DNA from: Planctomycetota bacterium
GTDB lineage: Bacteria; Planctomycetota; Planctomycetia; Pirellulales; Pirellulaceae
Direction of reading: 5' to 3'
Assembly: GCA_026692865.1 (NCBI GenBank)
Contig: JAPLNI010000053.1
Span: 62,001 to 126,000, forward strand
Length of the DNA stretch: 64,000 nucleotides
Shown here piece after piece: positions 8,601 to 16,417 of the stretch (position 1 is its first letter; each line of letters starts with the position of its first letter). The notes below the pieces were generated by a model that made no database searches, was not told the DNA's origin, and was given only the letters and a program-made list of their open reading frames with translations. The translations under genes were made by a program, and so were the position numbers.

Positions 8601-9711
8601 GTGGGGTTTGCACTCGATCAACATCGGACAACTTCTCATCAAGTGCAGTTGCTGCGGTAGTTCTAATCGCAGCCTGTTCTGTAGTGAGCGTTGAACGATC
8701 GGTCGCATAGGTTTGTTCCAGTTTTTGACAAAGCGATTGATAGTCGATCGCGAGTTGCTTTTGCTTGGAAAGATATTCCGAAAGCAATCGTGCTTGTTCG
8801 GCTTTGCAGTTTTTTTCTGCAAGGCTACGGACTTCGTCACTTTTCTTTTGAATCGACCAAAAGTTCTGCATCATTTCACGATAAGGCCCCAGCATGGTGC
8901 GTTTCATTCGCGACATCATTGCGAAGATCGTGATAAGAGGGAGCAGTATTGCGAGCCCCAGTCCCACCGACGGCCCCAACCAAAAAGGCTCGGGCTGATT
9001 TTTGAAGATGAACCAACCGATCAAAACCGCAGGAATTACTCCAATAAGCCACGGTGCGATCGAACCTGAGAAGCGAACAATCGATGTCTTTCGAACGCGC
9101 TCATCCAAATCCTTGATTCGGGTCGTGAGCGCTTGGATCGATTCCCATCCAGCAGTTGTCGTAGGAGACTTGGTTAGTTCGGTTGCGACGTCCGAATCGG
9201 AAAAAGTTGGAATGGATAAATTGCGGCTAAGAACGAGCGTTCGAAAATCATCCAAGACTTCATTCGCCTCGCGTTGCTTGCTTCCGAGAGCCAGCACAAG
9301 CTTTTCAAGTGATTGAGCCGGCTTGGGTTTTCGCTCTTCATATTGACGCGTAAGAGTCGCTTGTGATTCTTCATAAGCTTTCTTTTCTTGCGAAGTTCGA
9401 AGCTTAAATCGTTCGGCTAGTTCCTTTGATACACGTTCCTCCTTTTGAATCGAGCTCCAGGTTTGGCGATCGGCTGCCGCGAAGGATTGCTCGCGAGCAA
9501 CATCCCAACTTGTGGTGGCTTGCTGGATCTTGCGTCGCTGTTCCGCTTCAAAAATAATGGAGTTTTCTTGAAAACGACCGCGGATTTCACCGCGATGTTT
9601 CTCGAAGGTTGCGATCGTCGATTGGGTTAGCCCGCTGAGTCTCGAAATACGGCGAGAGAGACCGGAGATAAATTTTTGCTGTCGTGCGTCGCTCAGTGTT
9701 TTTTTTCGCAT
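5653..9711 (-). CDS. Membrane-anchored FtsK/SpoIIIE-type ATPase with three ATPase-like modules
   Basis: A 1352-residue protein. Residues 1-215 are helical and charged (coiled-coil-like); two membrane segments follow (about 217-236 and 245-265), then another coiled-coil region to about 430 and a histidine-rich patch near 450-500. A first RecA-like module (about 530-690) lacks a P-loop but keeps a strand like RWIVWVNFP and the GPRSGIGVLLTIDP segment. The central FtsK_SpoIIIE domain is intact: Walker A GKTGSGKSS at 811-819, Walker B VLVVIDEF with D919-E920, and MVMASQT as sensor. A third module (about 1110-1350) has a degenerate P-loop (AIVGSDDA) and Walker B (FFVVNLG). Two membrane helices followed by serial FtsK domains recall EccC/EssC of type VII secretion; no WXG100 partner is in the window. 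The gene follows purB and a HAD gene with a 75-base gap. Exact substrate (DNA or protein) is unknown. Confidence 0.85.
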   Translation of the reverse strand: MRKKTLSDARQQKFISGLSRRISRLSGLTQSTIATFEKHRGEIRGRFQENSIIFEAEQRRKIQQATTSWDVAREQSFAAADRQTWSSIQKEERVSKELAERFKLRTSQEKKAYEESQATLTRQYEERKPKPAQSLEKLVLALGSKQREANEVLDDFRTLVLSRNLSIPTFSDSDVATELTKSPTTTAGWESIQALTTRIKDLDERVRKTSIVRFSGSIAPWLIGVIPAVLIGWFIFKNQPEPFWLGPSVGLGLAILLPLITIFAMMSRMKRTMLGPYREMMQNFWSIQKKSDEVRSLAEKNCKAEQARLLSEYLSKQKQLAIDYQSLCQKLEQTYATDRSTLTTEQAAIRTTAATALDEKLSDVDRVQTPLFGRLQDAVRISKQQREAEFQSTLQESLQEQTRQIDRLSLRARQGTIAAHQRIDRDRATFATAFPKWDDPVWIAGTWSRDANTTSFPIGQMHVELHGEMHGDHDTQSSEQFDSVTVHDDAHHVLGQGAISGGAKHDASVHLSIPVCYDLMRHGTLSVIANRDHREQASLVIQQLLARGVTSLPMGSLHMTIIDPEGLGRDFGWLMPLADADPRLVTHRVWTQSSQIAQQLSLLAYQNEEIIQQRLRDRYVDLIDYNADAGPMAEPFRWIVWVNFPFGLDEQSWKSLCTLFVSGPRSGIGVLLTIDPTQVWPAFADKSKVFGQGLTIEIKNEDTPRNSTHESSKPPNAVGFLSDAVRSKYPIELETPPASDRLATIIESCKEGALKAGRIEVPFAQIAMKQSEIGSSKSSDGLIVPLGIAGVGRTQMMRLGLGTAQHVLVAGKTGSGKSSLLHTLITSAALQYGPDELRFVLMDFKKGVEFQVYAHAAMPHADIIGIESRREFGLSALEYLDRVMTTRGEMFRDCGVQDVPSWCRIKPNEAMPRVLVVIDEFQEMFVEDDKLAQKSAMLLDRIVRQGRSFGIHMVMASQTLGGSYSLPRTTLAQMAVRIALQCDGADAMLILGEDNMAASRLRHSGQAIYNDAGGRVESNQPFQVAYLSAENHGAVLESINESVSNRSSSLRLPDPSTTTLGRQIVFEGHRPALWNKFDVDRGWKSLENKDPQALSMVLGESLSIEPTIVKTLARQSGRNVAIVGSDDAIVANLVSSIWRGWYEQTDVARVPQICFLDGSRAEDRFAVELRPNFQKHFTPTSIEQVGDLSKPIDDAHLYSDYRHCDAMLEWLAGELERRLASPDQPHRSFCFFVVNLGRFRELRRNDDFSFGSSMDMAAKPTAEATFTKLLREGPPLGMHTIVCSDSAGNLGRWIPRQGMRDLEVRILCQMSNNDSNTLIDSGAANRLEPHAVIYYDEIDGKIQKIRPYRMDS

Positions 9712-9786
9712 AGGACCGGTTTGCCTTCGACGACGTCTAAATTCTTAGGAACTCCGCTACTCAAAAAATTCAACATGGAGACAGCT

Positions 9787-10395
9787 TTAGTTCCATTTTT
9801 CTATCGTTTGGAGCAGTGACGCTGCGTCGGTAAACAGATGCGTGTTCCAGCCGAACGCTTTGGCTGCTTCAATATTATCTGTTCGATCATCGGTAAAGAA
9901 TATATCGCTGGGAGCAAATTTTGCTTTTTCGGTCGATAGTCTGTAGATCTCACGATTAGGCTTCATCACCTTCTCCTCGTAGCTGAGAACAATTGGTTCG
10001 AAGGGATAGGTTAGCTGTGGATAATTTTGCCGGATGATCCAATCCCAATGAGCATCACAAGTGTTCGAAAGGATGCCTATCGGGATCTTCATCTGACAAA
10101 TCTTGTCGAGTACCGGCAAGATGTCGTGATTTGGCTGAAACATGTCGGAAGCGGCATACAGCATCTTCTCACACTCTAAACCCGAAAGACCAAGCTTATT
10201 GGCGATCTCGTTTACGAACTCTTGTCCGGTTACCAAGCCAGTTTCATAACGATGCTCCAAATCAGCTACGTAAACAATCTCGCGAATCGTCTTTGCGTCT
10301 GCACCTGTGATAGCGACCATGTTCTCGACTGATTTTTGATGATCGAAGAAACAAAGAACATTGCCAAGATCGAAATAGACGAATTGAGGAATCAT
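9787..10395 (-). CDS. HAD-superfamily hydrolase (phosphatase-like)
   Basis: A 202-residue haloacid dehalogenase-like hydrolase with all four motifs: I, YFDLGNVLCFFD near the N-terminus (nucleophile Asp); II, GILSNTCD (Ser/Thr); III, Lys in KVMKPNREIY; IV, IFFTDDRTDNIEAAKAFG (Asp pair). The cap region between motif I and II is helical, as in the YihX/epoxide-hydrolase-like subgroup of small phosphatases acting on sugar phosphates or nucleotides. It lies 43 bases downstream of purB and 75 bases upstream of the FtsK-like gene on the same strand, so it may be co-transcribed with purB. Substrate is not predictable from sequence alone. Confidence 0.85.
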   Translation of the reverse strand: MIPQFVYFDLGNVLCFFDHQKSVENMVAITGADAKTIREIVYVADLEHRYETGLVTGQEFVNEIANKLGLSGLECEKMLYAASDMFQPNHDILPVLDKICQMKIPIGILSNTCDAHWDWIIRQNYPQLTYPFEPIVLSYEEKVMKPNREIYRLSTEKAKFAPSDIFFTDDRTDNIEAAKAFGWNTHLFTDAASLLQTIEKWN

Positions 10396-10438
10396 CGGGA
10401 AGTGGGGGGTAAGTTGGCAGTTGGCAGTTGTTTGCGTT

Positions 10439-11911
10439 TTAGACTTTGACTTCGGTTGTCATTTGGGTGGATGACTTTGGGTTTTTATCGAAGATGGGTT
10501 GGAGGACTTCGGATAGGAACTCAGCAACCTGCTCAGGAGCTCGGCCAACGTAGGCTGAAGGGTCGGTCACGCTTTCCATTGGAACTTTCGCGAAGGCAGG
10601 GTCTTGTTTCAGACGGTCAAACAAGTCGTTCGGTTTTGCTTCTTGTTTGACTTGGAGTGCAGCCGCTTGCGAGTGAACGCGGATACGTTCATGTAAGTCT
10701 TGTCGATCGCCTCCTGCGGCGACTCCTGCCATCATGATCGATTCGGTTGCCATGAACGGAAGTTCGTCCATCAGGTTCTTGGTAATCGTCTTGGGGTAGA
10801 CGACCATTCCTTTGGCGACGTTTTCGAGCAACACAAGCGACGCATCGATTGCAAGGAAAGCTTGAGGGATCACCAACCTGCGATTGGCACTGTCGTCCAA
10901 CGTGCGTTCAAACCACTGCGTTGCGGCGGTCATCGCTGGACTGCTCTGAAGACTCATCACAAAACGCGTGAGGCTGCAAATGCGTTCGCATCGCATTGGA
11001 TTCCGCTTGTATGCCATCGCAGAGGAACCGATCTGTTGCTTCTCAAAAGGCTCTTCCAGTTCTTTCCGCGAGGCGAGTAGCCGAATATCGGTTCCAATCT
11101 TGTGGAGTGTTGTGGCGATTCCAGATAAGCAGTCCAGCAACTGCGAGTCGACTTTACGCGAGTACGTTTGACCGGTGACAGCGTAGCTTGAGCGAAAACC
11201 GATTCGCTCGGCGATGCATTGTTCGAGAAGTCTCACTTTTGCGTGATCACCGTCGAAGAGTTGTAAGAAGCTGGCTTGAGTTCCGGTGGTTCCCTTAGCA
11301 CTTCGCGCGAGAAGCGATTCCAATCGATGGTCGATCTCGGCTAGATCCAAAACGAGATCATAAGCCCAAAGTGTACATCGCTTTCCAACGGTCGTCGGTT
11401 GTGCGGGTTGAAGATGAGTGAATGCGAGGCAGGGTAGGGCGGCGTGACTTTCTGCAAACACGGCAAGAGCGCGAAGGCAGGCAACGACTCGCTGCTTTAC
11501 CAGATGGAGACCTTCCCGAATCAAAATCAAATCGGAGTTGTCCGTCACGTAGCAACTTGTTGCACCCAGGTGGATGATACCTCGAGCGTCCGGGCATTGA
11601 TCTCCATAAGCGTGAACTTGGGCCATCACGTCATGACGAAGTTCTCGTTCATAGTTATCGGCAGCCTCTAAATTCAGAGTTCCGCGATATTTTCGAAGTT
11701 CCTCGATCTGATTTTCTGTGATCGGTAAACCGAGTTCACGTTCGGTTTCCGCCAGAATGATCCAGAGTTCACGCCAGAGCTGGATTCGACGTGGATGGCT
11801 CCAAAGCTCCGCCATTTCTCGCGACGCATAGCGAGAAATCAAGGGATTTTCATAGACTGCGTCTGATTTGAAATCGGATGCGCCTGGCGATTGAGAAGTG
11901 GAGTCAGTCAT
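10439..11911 (-). CDS. purB: Adenylosuccinate lyase
   Basis: A 490-residue member of the fumarase/aspartase superfamily. It catalyses two steps of purine synthesis: SAICAR to AICAR plus fumarate, and adenylosuccinate to AMP plus fumarate. The superfamily signature [17 protein letters not shown] lies at about residues 292-308. Other active-site blocks are visible: [15 protein letters not shown] (the T-S-x-x-x-x-D type) and [20 protein letters not shown] (catalytic-site His). The KRNPM form and the ~480-residue length fit the animal-type/long PurB group. Start ATG at 11909-11911; the upstream 300 bases are divergent with a secreted-protein gene. Confidence 0.95.
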   Translation of the reverse strand: MTDSTSQSPGASDFKSDAVYENPLISRYASREMAELWSHPRRIQLWRELWIILAETERELGLPITENQIEELRKYRGTLNLEAADNYERELRHDVMAQVHAYGDQCPDARGIIHLGATSCYVTDNSDLILIREGLHLVKQRVVACLRALAVFAESHAALPCLAFTHLQPAQPTTVGKRCTLWAYDLVLDLAEIDHRLESLLARSAKGTTGTQASFLQLFDGDHAKVRLLEQCIAERIGFRSSYAVTGQTYSRKVDSQLLDCLSGIATTLHKIGTDIRLLASRKELEEPFEKQQIGSSAMAYKRNPMRCERICSLTRFVMSLQSSPAMTAATQWFERTLDDSANRRLVIPQAFLAIDASLVLLENVAKGMVVYPKTITKNLMDELPFMATESIMMAGVAAGGDRQDLHERIRVHSQAAALQVKQEAKPNDLFDRLKQDPAFAKVPMESVTDPSAYVGRAPEQVAEFLSEVLQPIFDKNPKSSTQMTTEVKV

Positions 11912-12214
11912 GTATTAGGGATGTTTTGAGTCTTGGAAGCAAACGTTTAGCCGTGTTTCATACCAATAATTGCTTACCCAAGCGACTGGGGCAGCTTCAT
12001 TTAGGTTAAAACCGGGTTTCCGCTAACGGCTTAAAGACATTAAGATACGCATCTTCGGTGATTTGCCCAAGAACCGGCTGATGATGCGTTGAAGCATTCA
12101 AATAACCCGAAATCGCCCCGTAGGATATCAATCGGACAAGGAATTGAAGTGTTATTAACGACAACTGAGACAGCGAAAATCGTGCATCCGCATACCCAGG
12201 CGAACTGCAAAACG
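11912..12214. other. Divergent intergenic region, purB / secreted protein
   Basis: About 300 bases between the divergent starts of purB and the 12215 gene. It must contain promoters for both, but I could not identify convincing -35/-10 pairs or an operator. The frame of the downstream gene stays open back to a TTG at 12089; the 42 residues this would add lack any signal-peptide character and would bury the real one. Confidence 0.5.
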
Positions 12215-14179
12215 ATGTCCCAATTTTTTATTGCACTGTCTGCAGTCTGTGTTTTATCGGGATTTTTAATTGCCCAGGAACCAGCGGTGCCGAACGTAGC
12301 AAAACCTGCCGCCGCAGCAAAGCAGCTTGTTTCGGCACCCGATCTACTTCCACAGACCACCCAGGGATACCTGCGAATCGTCAATCTGCCTTTGTTTGTA
12401 AAGCGTTGGAACGGGACTCAGTTTGGGTTGCTCGGGAACGACTCAAGGCTAAAGGAGTTCTGGGAAGAGCAAAGAGTTGAGATTGAAAAACGATTCTCAA
12501 ACGCTGGTTGGCAGCTCAATTTCCATGCGGAAGATATTTACAACGTCGCTAGCGGTCAGGCTGCGATTGCTTGGATTGCAAAGCCACAAGACGCTCAAAA
12601 ACCCTATACGGTGGCCTTAATATTAGATGTCGCCGGAAATGTTGTCGGCACGCAAAAACTGCTTGACCGGATCGATAAAGAACTAAAGGATCGTAAGGCA
12701 ACGAGCCAAGATTTGGAGTATCAAGGAGTAAAAATAACTCAGTACACGTTGCCTCGTGGTGCAGGGGAAATTGTCGTTCGTGAATCGCTCTATGCTTTAG
12801 TTGGCGACCAACTATTCGCGGCAGACGAGCTGGTAACCATCCAAGGGATGATCAACGCAAGCCAAGGCAAGGCGGAAGCGAGTCTATCGAAACTTCCACT
12901 GTATATCGCCAGCACGGCAAGGCTGTCTGAGAATCAACAAGCCGCGAATGAAAGCGACGTCGAGTATTTTGTACAGCCAACAGGCCTCGCGAAAATCCTT
13001 CGTGCTATTGGCGGCAAGCCGATTGCTGCACAGACAGATGCGCTAAAGGTTTTGGAAAACCAAGGGTTTGCTAAGGTGACGGCGGCTCGAGGTCGCGTGC
13101 ATTTTGGCTCCGATGAATTCGATGTGTTCCACGACTCATTTATTCTCACGGATCCGCCGTTACCAAGACCCGTCCAGGTCTTGGACTTCCCAAATGTCGC
13201 TGGCGAAAAGATTCCCACGTGGATTGGATCTGACGCGTCGACATTCCTGTCGATGGCTTGGAACGCAAAAGATGCGTTTTGGAAAGTCGACACAATCGTT
13301 GATGAAATGGCGGGTCAAAAGGGAGTTTTTGAATCAGTCATCGATGGAATCAAGAATGACCCTGTAGGACCTCAGATCGACATCAAAACTCAAGTACTCC
13401 CGTTCCTAACGCCAGAGATTTATAGCGTCGGCGATACGGTCGACCCAATTACAACCGAGTCGCGAAGGTCGCTGATTGCGATACGAGTAAACGATCCTAA
13501 TGGACGGTTGGCTTCGGTTCTCGAACGAGCAATGACAAATGAGCCTGATGCGAAGCCAGAAGACTTTAAGAACATTCGGATTTGGAAGGTCAGTCGCTCT
13601 GAAAATGAAGACGATGCCGCGTTTGAATCGGACGACTTCGGATTCGGCAACAAAGCAGTAAAGCCGCCGTCCCAAGTTGAAGAAGAAAAGCCCCTTCTCA
13701 GCAACTGGGCAATTACCGTGTACCACCACTCAACCCAGAATCCAGCTGACGGTTTTTTGATATTCGCCTCGCACGCCGATATGATCAAAGAAGCAATCGA
13801 TCGAAATCTTCTTAAAAAGGACAGCGAATTTGCATCCGAAAAAGATGTGAAGCGTGTCATCGATGCAATTGGAAAGCTCAATAAGGGCAATAATCCATGC
13901 TTATGGCAGGTGAGCCGAACTGACAGGGCATTCAAGATGCAGTACGAACTCTTTCGCCAAGATAAACTTCCGCAATCGAAAAGCATGATCGCGACCATTC
14001 TTGACCGCCTGCTCCGACCAAAAGATGAAGTCAAGCAGACAGACCAAAAAGTCAAAGGTGATAAGCTGCCGACCTTTGAGACAATCCAGGAATTTTTGAT
14101 GCCTGGTGGAGCTCGAGCTCACTCGGTTGTGGACGGTTGGTCTTTTTCGGGATTTATCTTGGCTAAGCCTAAAGGCTGA
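12215..14179 (+). CDS. Secreted protein of unknown function
   Basis: Predicted 654 residues from the ATG at 12215, chosen because it begins a clean signal peptide (MSQFFIALSAVCVLSGFLIAQ, cleavage expected near AQEPA). An in-frame TTG at 12089 is rejected. I do not recognise a family. The mature part is soluble-looking and mixed alpha/beta with no second membrane segment, so it is probably periplasmic. It contains an acidic, low-complexity patch around ENEDDAAFESDDFGFGNK, and no cysteines or catalytic motifs stand out. An 86-base gap precedes the ferritin-like gene on the same strand. Confidence 0.75.
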   Translation: MSQFFIALSAVCVLSGFLIAQEPAVPNVAKPAAAAKQLVSAPDLLPQTTQGYLRIVNLPLFVKRWNGTQFGLLGNDSRLKEFWEEQRVEIEKRFSNAGWQLNFHAEDIYNVASGQAAIAWIAKPQDAQKPYTVALILDVAGNVVGTQKLLDRIDKELKDRKATSQDLEYQGVKITQYTLPRGAGEIVVRESLYALVGDQLFAADELVTIQGMINASQGKAEASLSKLPLYIASTARLSENQQAANESDVEYFVQPTGLAKILRAIGGKPIAAQTDALKVLENQGFAKVTAARGRVHFGSDEFDVFHDSFILTDPPLPRPVQVLDFPNVAGEKIPTWIGSDASTFLSMAWNAKDAFWKVDTIVDEMAGQKGVFESVIDGIKNDPVGPQIDIKTQVLPFLTPEIYSVGDTVDPITTESRRSLIAIRVNDPNGRLASVLERAMTNEPDAKPEDFKNIRIWKVSRSENEDDAAFESDDFGFGNKAVKPPSQVEEEKPLLSNWAITVYHHSTQNPADGFLIFASHADMIKEAIDRNLLKKDSEFASEKDVKRVIDAIGKLNKGNNPCLWQVSRTDRAFKMQYELFRQDKLPQSKSMIATILDRLLRPKDEVKQTDQKVKGDKLPTFETIQEFLMPGGARAHSVVDGWSFSGFILAKPKG

Positions 14180-14265
14180 TAGTCAAAGTAAAGTTCGACC
14201 AAAAAGTTGCCGCGTTTACGAACTGTGTCAATTTATCAATTCAACATGCTCTCAAGGAAATAGAT

Positions 14266-14718
14266 ATGAATCTCCCCAAAGTAATCGATCTTTTAAACGA
14301 TGTTCTCCGCCACGAATGGACTGGGGTTGCTCAGTACTCGCAAGCTGGATTCGTTGTCCAAGGAATATGGCGGGAAGTGTATGCTTCCAAGTTCTTCAAG
14401 AGCGCGGAAGAGTCGTTTGGCCACGCTAAGCTCATTGGCGACAAAATTGTTGCCCTAGGTGGTGTACCCGTCGCAGAACGAAATCCTGTTAAGCAGTCCA
14501 GCGACGTTCAGCAACTCCTCGAGTACGGCCTTGAATTCGAATCGAAAGCAGTCGAGCTTTACACGAAGGTTCTTGAGGCATGCTCCGATGATCGCCCTCT
14601 TGTGATCTTCTTGGAGGGCATCTTGCTAGAGGAGCAAGATGGCGTTGATGATCTCACAAAGATTATTCGCGAGTACCGAACAATCCAAACAACCAGCCGA
14701 GCTGCTCAGGCAAGCTAG
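14266..14718 (+). CDS. Ferritin-like di-iron protein (bacterioferritin-type)
   Basis: A 150-residue four-helix-bundle protein of the ferritin-like superfamily, which oxidises and stores ferrous iron. The ligand pattern fits: a first Glu in LRHEWTGVAQY, ExxxH in AEESFGHAKL, a Glu pair in GLEFESKAVELY and a final Glu in LLEEQDGVDDL. The length is close to bacterioferritin (about 155-160), but I cannot confirm a heme-ligand methionine. A Shine-Dalgarno-like AAGGA at 14252-14256 precedes the ATG by a normal distance. Confidence 0.85.
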   Translation: MNLPKVIDLLNDVLRHEWTGVAQYSQAGFVVQGIWREVYASKFFKSAEESFGHAKLIGDKIVALGGVPVAERNPVKQSSDVQQLLEYGLEFESKAVELYTKVLEACSDDRPLVIFLEGILLEEQDGVDDLTKIIREYRTIQTTSRAAQAS

Positions 14719-14734
14719 AGCTGAATGATTGGTA

Positions 14735-14813
14735 GCTAAATTCGTAAGAATTCAGACTTCGGTGTTATTTTGATAAAAAGCCGCATTCGTCGATGTCTTA
14801 TGAAATCTGCTAC
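14735..14813. repeat. Short dispersed intergenic motif, copy B
   Basis: Second copy of the 5524-5595 motif. It occupies most of the 104-base gap between the ferritin-like gene and the convergent small gene. Shared blocks: ATTCAGAC at 14750-14757, GATGTCTTATGA at 14792-14803, TCTGCTAC at 14806-14813. Confidence 0.55.
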
Positions 14814-14822
14814 TGGCACACG

Positions 14823-15197
14823 CTAAGCTGAGTGTTGTGCTGGAAATCTAAGTATCGACTCGCACTCGATGTCACTAACTGCAGTTCGATTCTTCGCAGT
14901 CGATACACTGCCGAGTGCGGATCTTAAAAAGTTGATCTCCTCTTTCGCGATTCGAACGCGGCTCTGTGTGAACCAACCTACGGAATCGCTCCATGATTGT
15001 CGCTGTAGCTCAACGCATTGACCTTCGACATCGCATGAGACTCGACAGAGTACTAGTCGCTGCGTTTTATCACTTCCCTCGATGGTCGATATGACATTCG
15101 CATGGCAAGCAGCTTGCGAAGTAGGCAGTGGCCAGGACTGGCACTTGTTGCAGTCCCGCGAAGAAGAAATTTGCAGTTCGGAAAGCGGAAGTTTCAT
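14823..15197 (-). CDS. Small cysteine-containing hypothetical protein
   Basis: A 124-residue protein of unknown family. The N-terminal third has DCNKCQSW and a further QAACH, a possible metal-binding or redox set; three more cysteines lie in LCRVSCDVEGQC. The middle (VELQRQSWSDSVGWFTQSRV) alternates like beta strands and is followed by a short helix (AKEEINFLRSALG), a strand-strand-helix order like PC4-type nucleic-acid-binding proteins; this likeness is weak. Residue composition is protein-like and the frame is the best in a stretch with no competing gene. It lies 127 bases downstream of the universal stress gene on the same strand. Confidence 0.5.
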   Translation of the reverse strand: MKLPLSELQISSSRDCNKCQSWPLPTSQAACHANVISTIEGSDKTQRLVLCRVSCDVEGQCVELQRQSWSDSVGWFTQSRVRIAKEEINFLRSALGSVSTAKNRTAVSDIECESILRFPAQHSA

Positions 15198-15324
15198 AAG
15201 AAATCAACTCTTGCCAGGCGGGGTCGGTTCTAACTTGATGAGACTTTGTCTCATTAGATAATAGCCGGTTAGCCCCCGACGGCAAGATAGGTTTTTGCGA
15301 AATGCGTCTAGAATCTGCCTATTC

Positions 15325-16209
15325 TCAGGCCTCGTCTGTGTCCGCGGATTCGTCAAATCGCTCGACGGGAATGACTGCGACCGGGCAATGTGCCTTTCGA
15401 AGCACTCGTTCCGAAGTCGTTCCTCGGAGGCCGTCCAGGAATCTGTCCGGTCCATCGGTCGTCATGACAATCAAGTCCGCATCGAGATCCCGGGCAACTT
15501 GAACGATGGTTTCCGATTTGTCACCTGGTTGAGTAAGCTGGTTCCAGGCCCAGCCAGTCGATTCAGGCAGGTCCAACACGGGCGTCGATTCAAAGGTGCC
15601 AACGTGCAGTAACGTCACGGTTCCGGTCGGAAGAGCGAGGCTGTGAATCAATCGGAGTGTAGTTTCAACCGCAGTTTCGGGGCGTGGTTTGTTGACCATA
15701 GGAATCAGTATATTTTTAAGTCGCACTGAACCGTCAGCGACCGACACGAAGCCATCCAATCCGTTAGGAATAAAAAGCGTCATCTGACCGGATCCTTGCG
15801 CGATTTTCTCTCCAACCATATTACCGAGCCATCGCATAATTCCTTCGCGTTGTTGGACCGAAAGAACAATTAAATCAGCATCGTTGATTTCTAGGAAATT
15901 AAGGCACGCTTTCACCGGTTCATCGCTTGAAGCGATCACTTTGTGAATTTCAATCCCAAGCTGCCCAACATCACGATGAGAGCTTCCAGGCGGTAATAGC
16001 TTCCATCGCTCGAGAGTTTCTCGGACTCGAGGAAAGTCCTCGTCTTCCTTATCGGCACCCGTTTCAACATGCATCATTTGGAGAAGAGCGCGGCTTGCTA
16101 ACGTGAGCTTGAGCGCATGGGCAAAGGCAACCTCGCTCGCGTCAGAAAAATCCGACGGGTGGAAAATAGACCGAATGGTAGGTTTTGGCTGCATTTCTGC
16201 TCGATTCAC
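15325..16209 (-). CDS. Tandem-domain universal stress protein
   Basis: A 294-residue protein with two UspA-like domains. Domain 1 starts at SIFHPSDFSDASEVAFAHAL (the usual IL.P.DFS...A..A start) and ends near VGEKIAQGSGQMTLFI. Domain 2 starts at NILIPMVNKPRPETAVETTL and ends GTTSERVLRKAHCPVAVIPV, the canonical C-terminal block. Tandem Usp proteins bind ATP or other nucleotides and are induced by stress; the nucleotide-binding glycines look complete only in domain 2. Translation could also begin at the second Met (MQPKPTIRS). It is divergent from gatA. Confidence 0.9.
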   Translation of the reverse strand: MNRAEMQPKPTIRSIFHPSDFSDASEVAFAHALKLTLASRALLQMMHVETGADKEDEDFPRVRETLERWKLLPPGSSHRDVGQLGIEIHKVIASSDEPVKACLNFLEINDADLIVLSVQQREGIMRWLGNMVGEKIAQGSGQMTLFIPNGLDGFVSVADGSVRLKNILIPMVNKPRPETAVETTLRLIHSLALPTGTVTLLHVGTFESTPVLDLPESTGWAWNQLTQPGDKSETIVQVARDLDADLIVMTTDGPDRFLDGLRGTTSERVLRKAHCPVAVIPVERFDESADTDEA

Positions 16210-16417
16210 GATGGAGGATTGGCGGAGTCATTGGGGTGAAATGTGTTACGCCCTCTCGTTTCTATTGTATTTCACAGCTACAAGCTGCGATATACAAAAC
16301 CTTGCACGGATGGTCTCCGTCAAATCAAGCTGTTTGAAGTGGAAAAGTAGGTGTTATCCGTGTTAAATCCGTTCCAGTCCTGTTCACAGTTTTGGCCTGC
16401 TGGCTTATTCTTCGTCT

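Noticed and set aside
12089-12214. Upstream TTG extension of the secreted protein gene
   Set aside because: It would hide a strong signal peptide behind 42 residues lacking export features.
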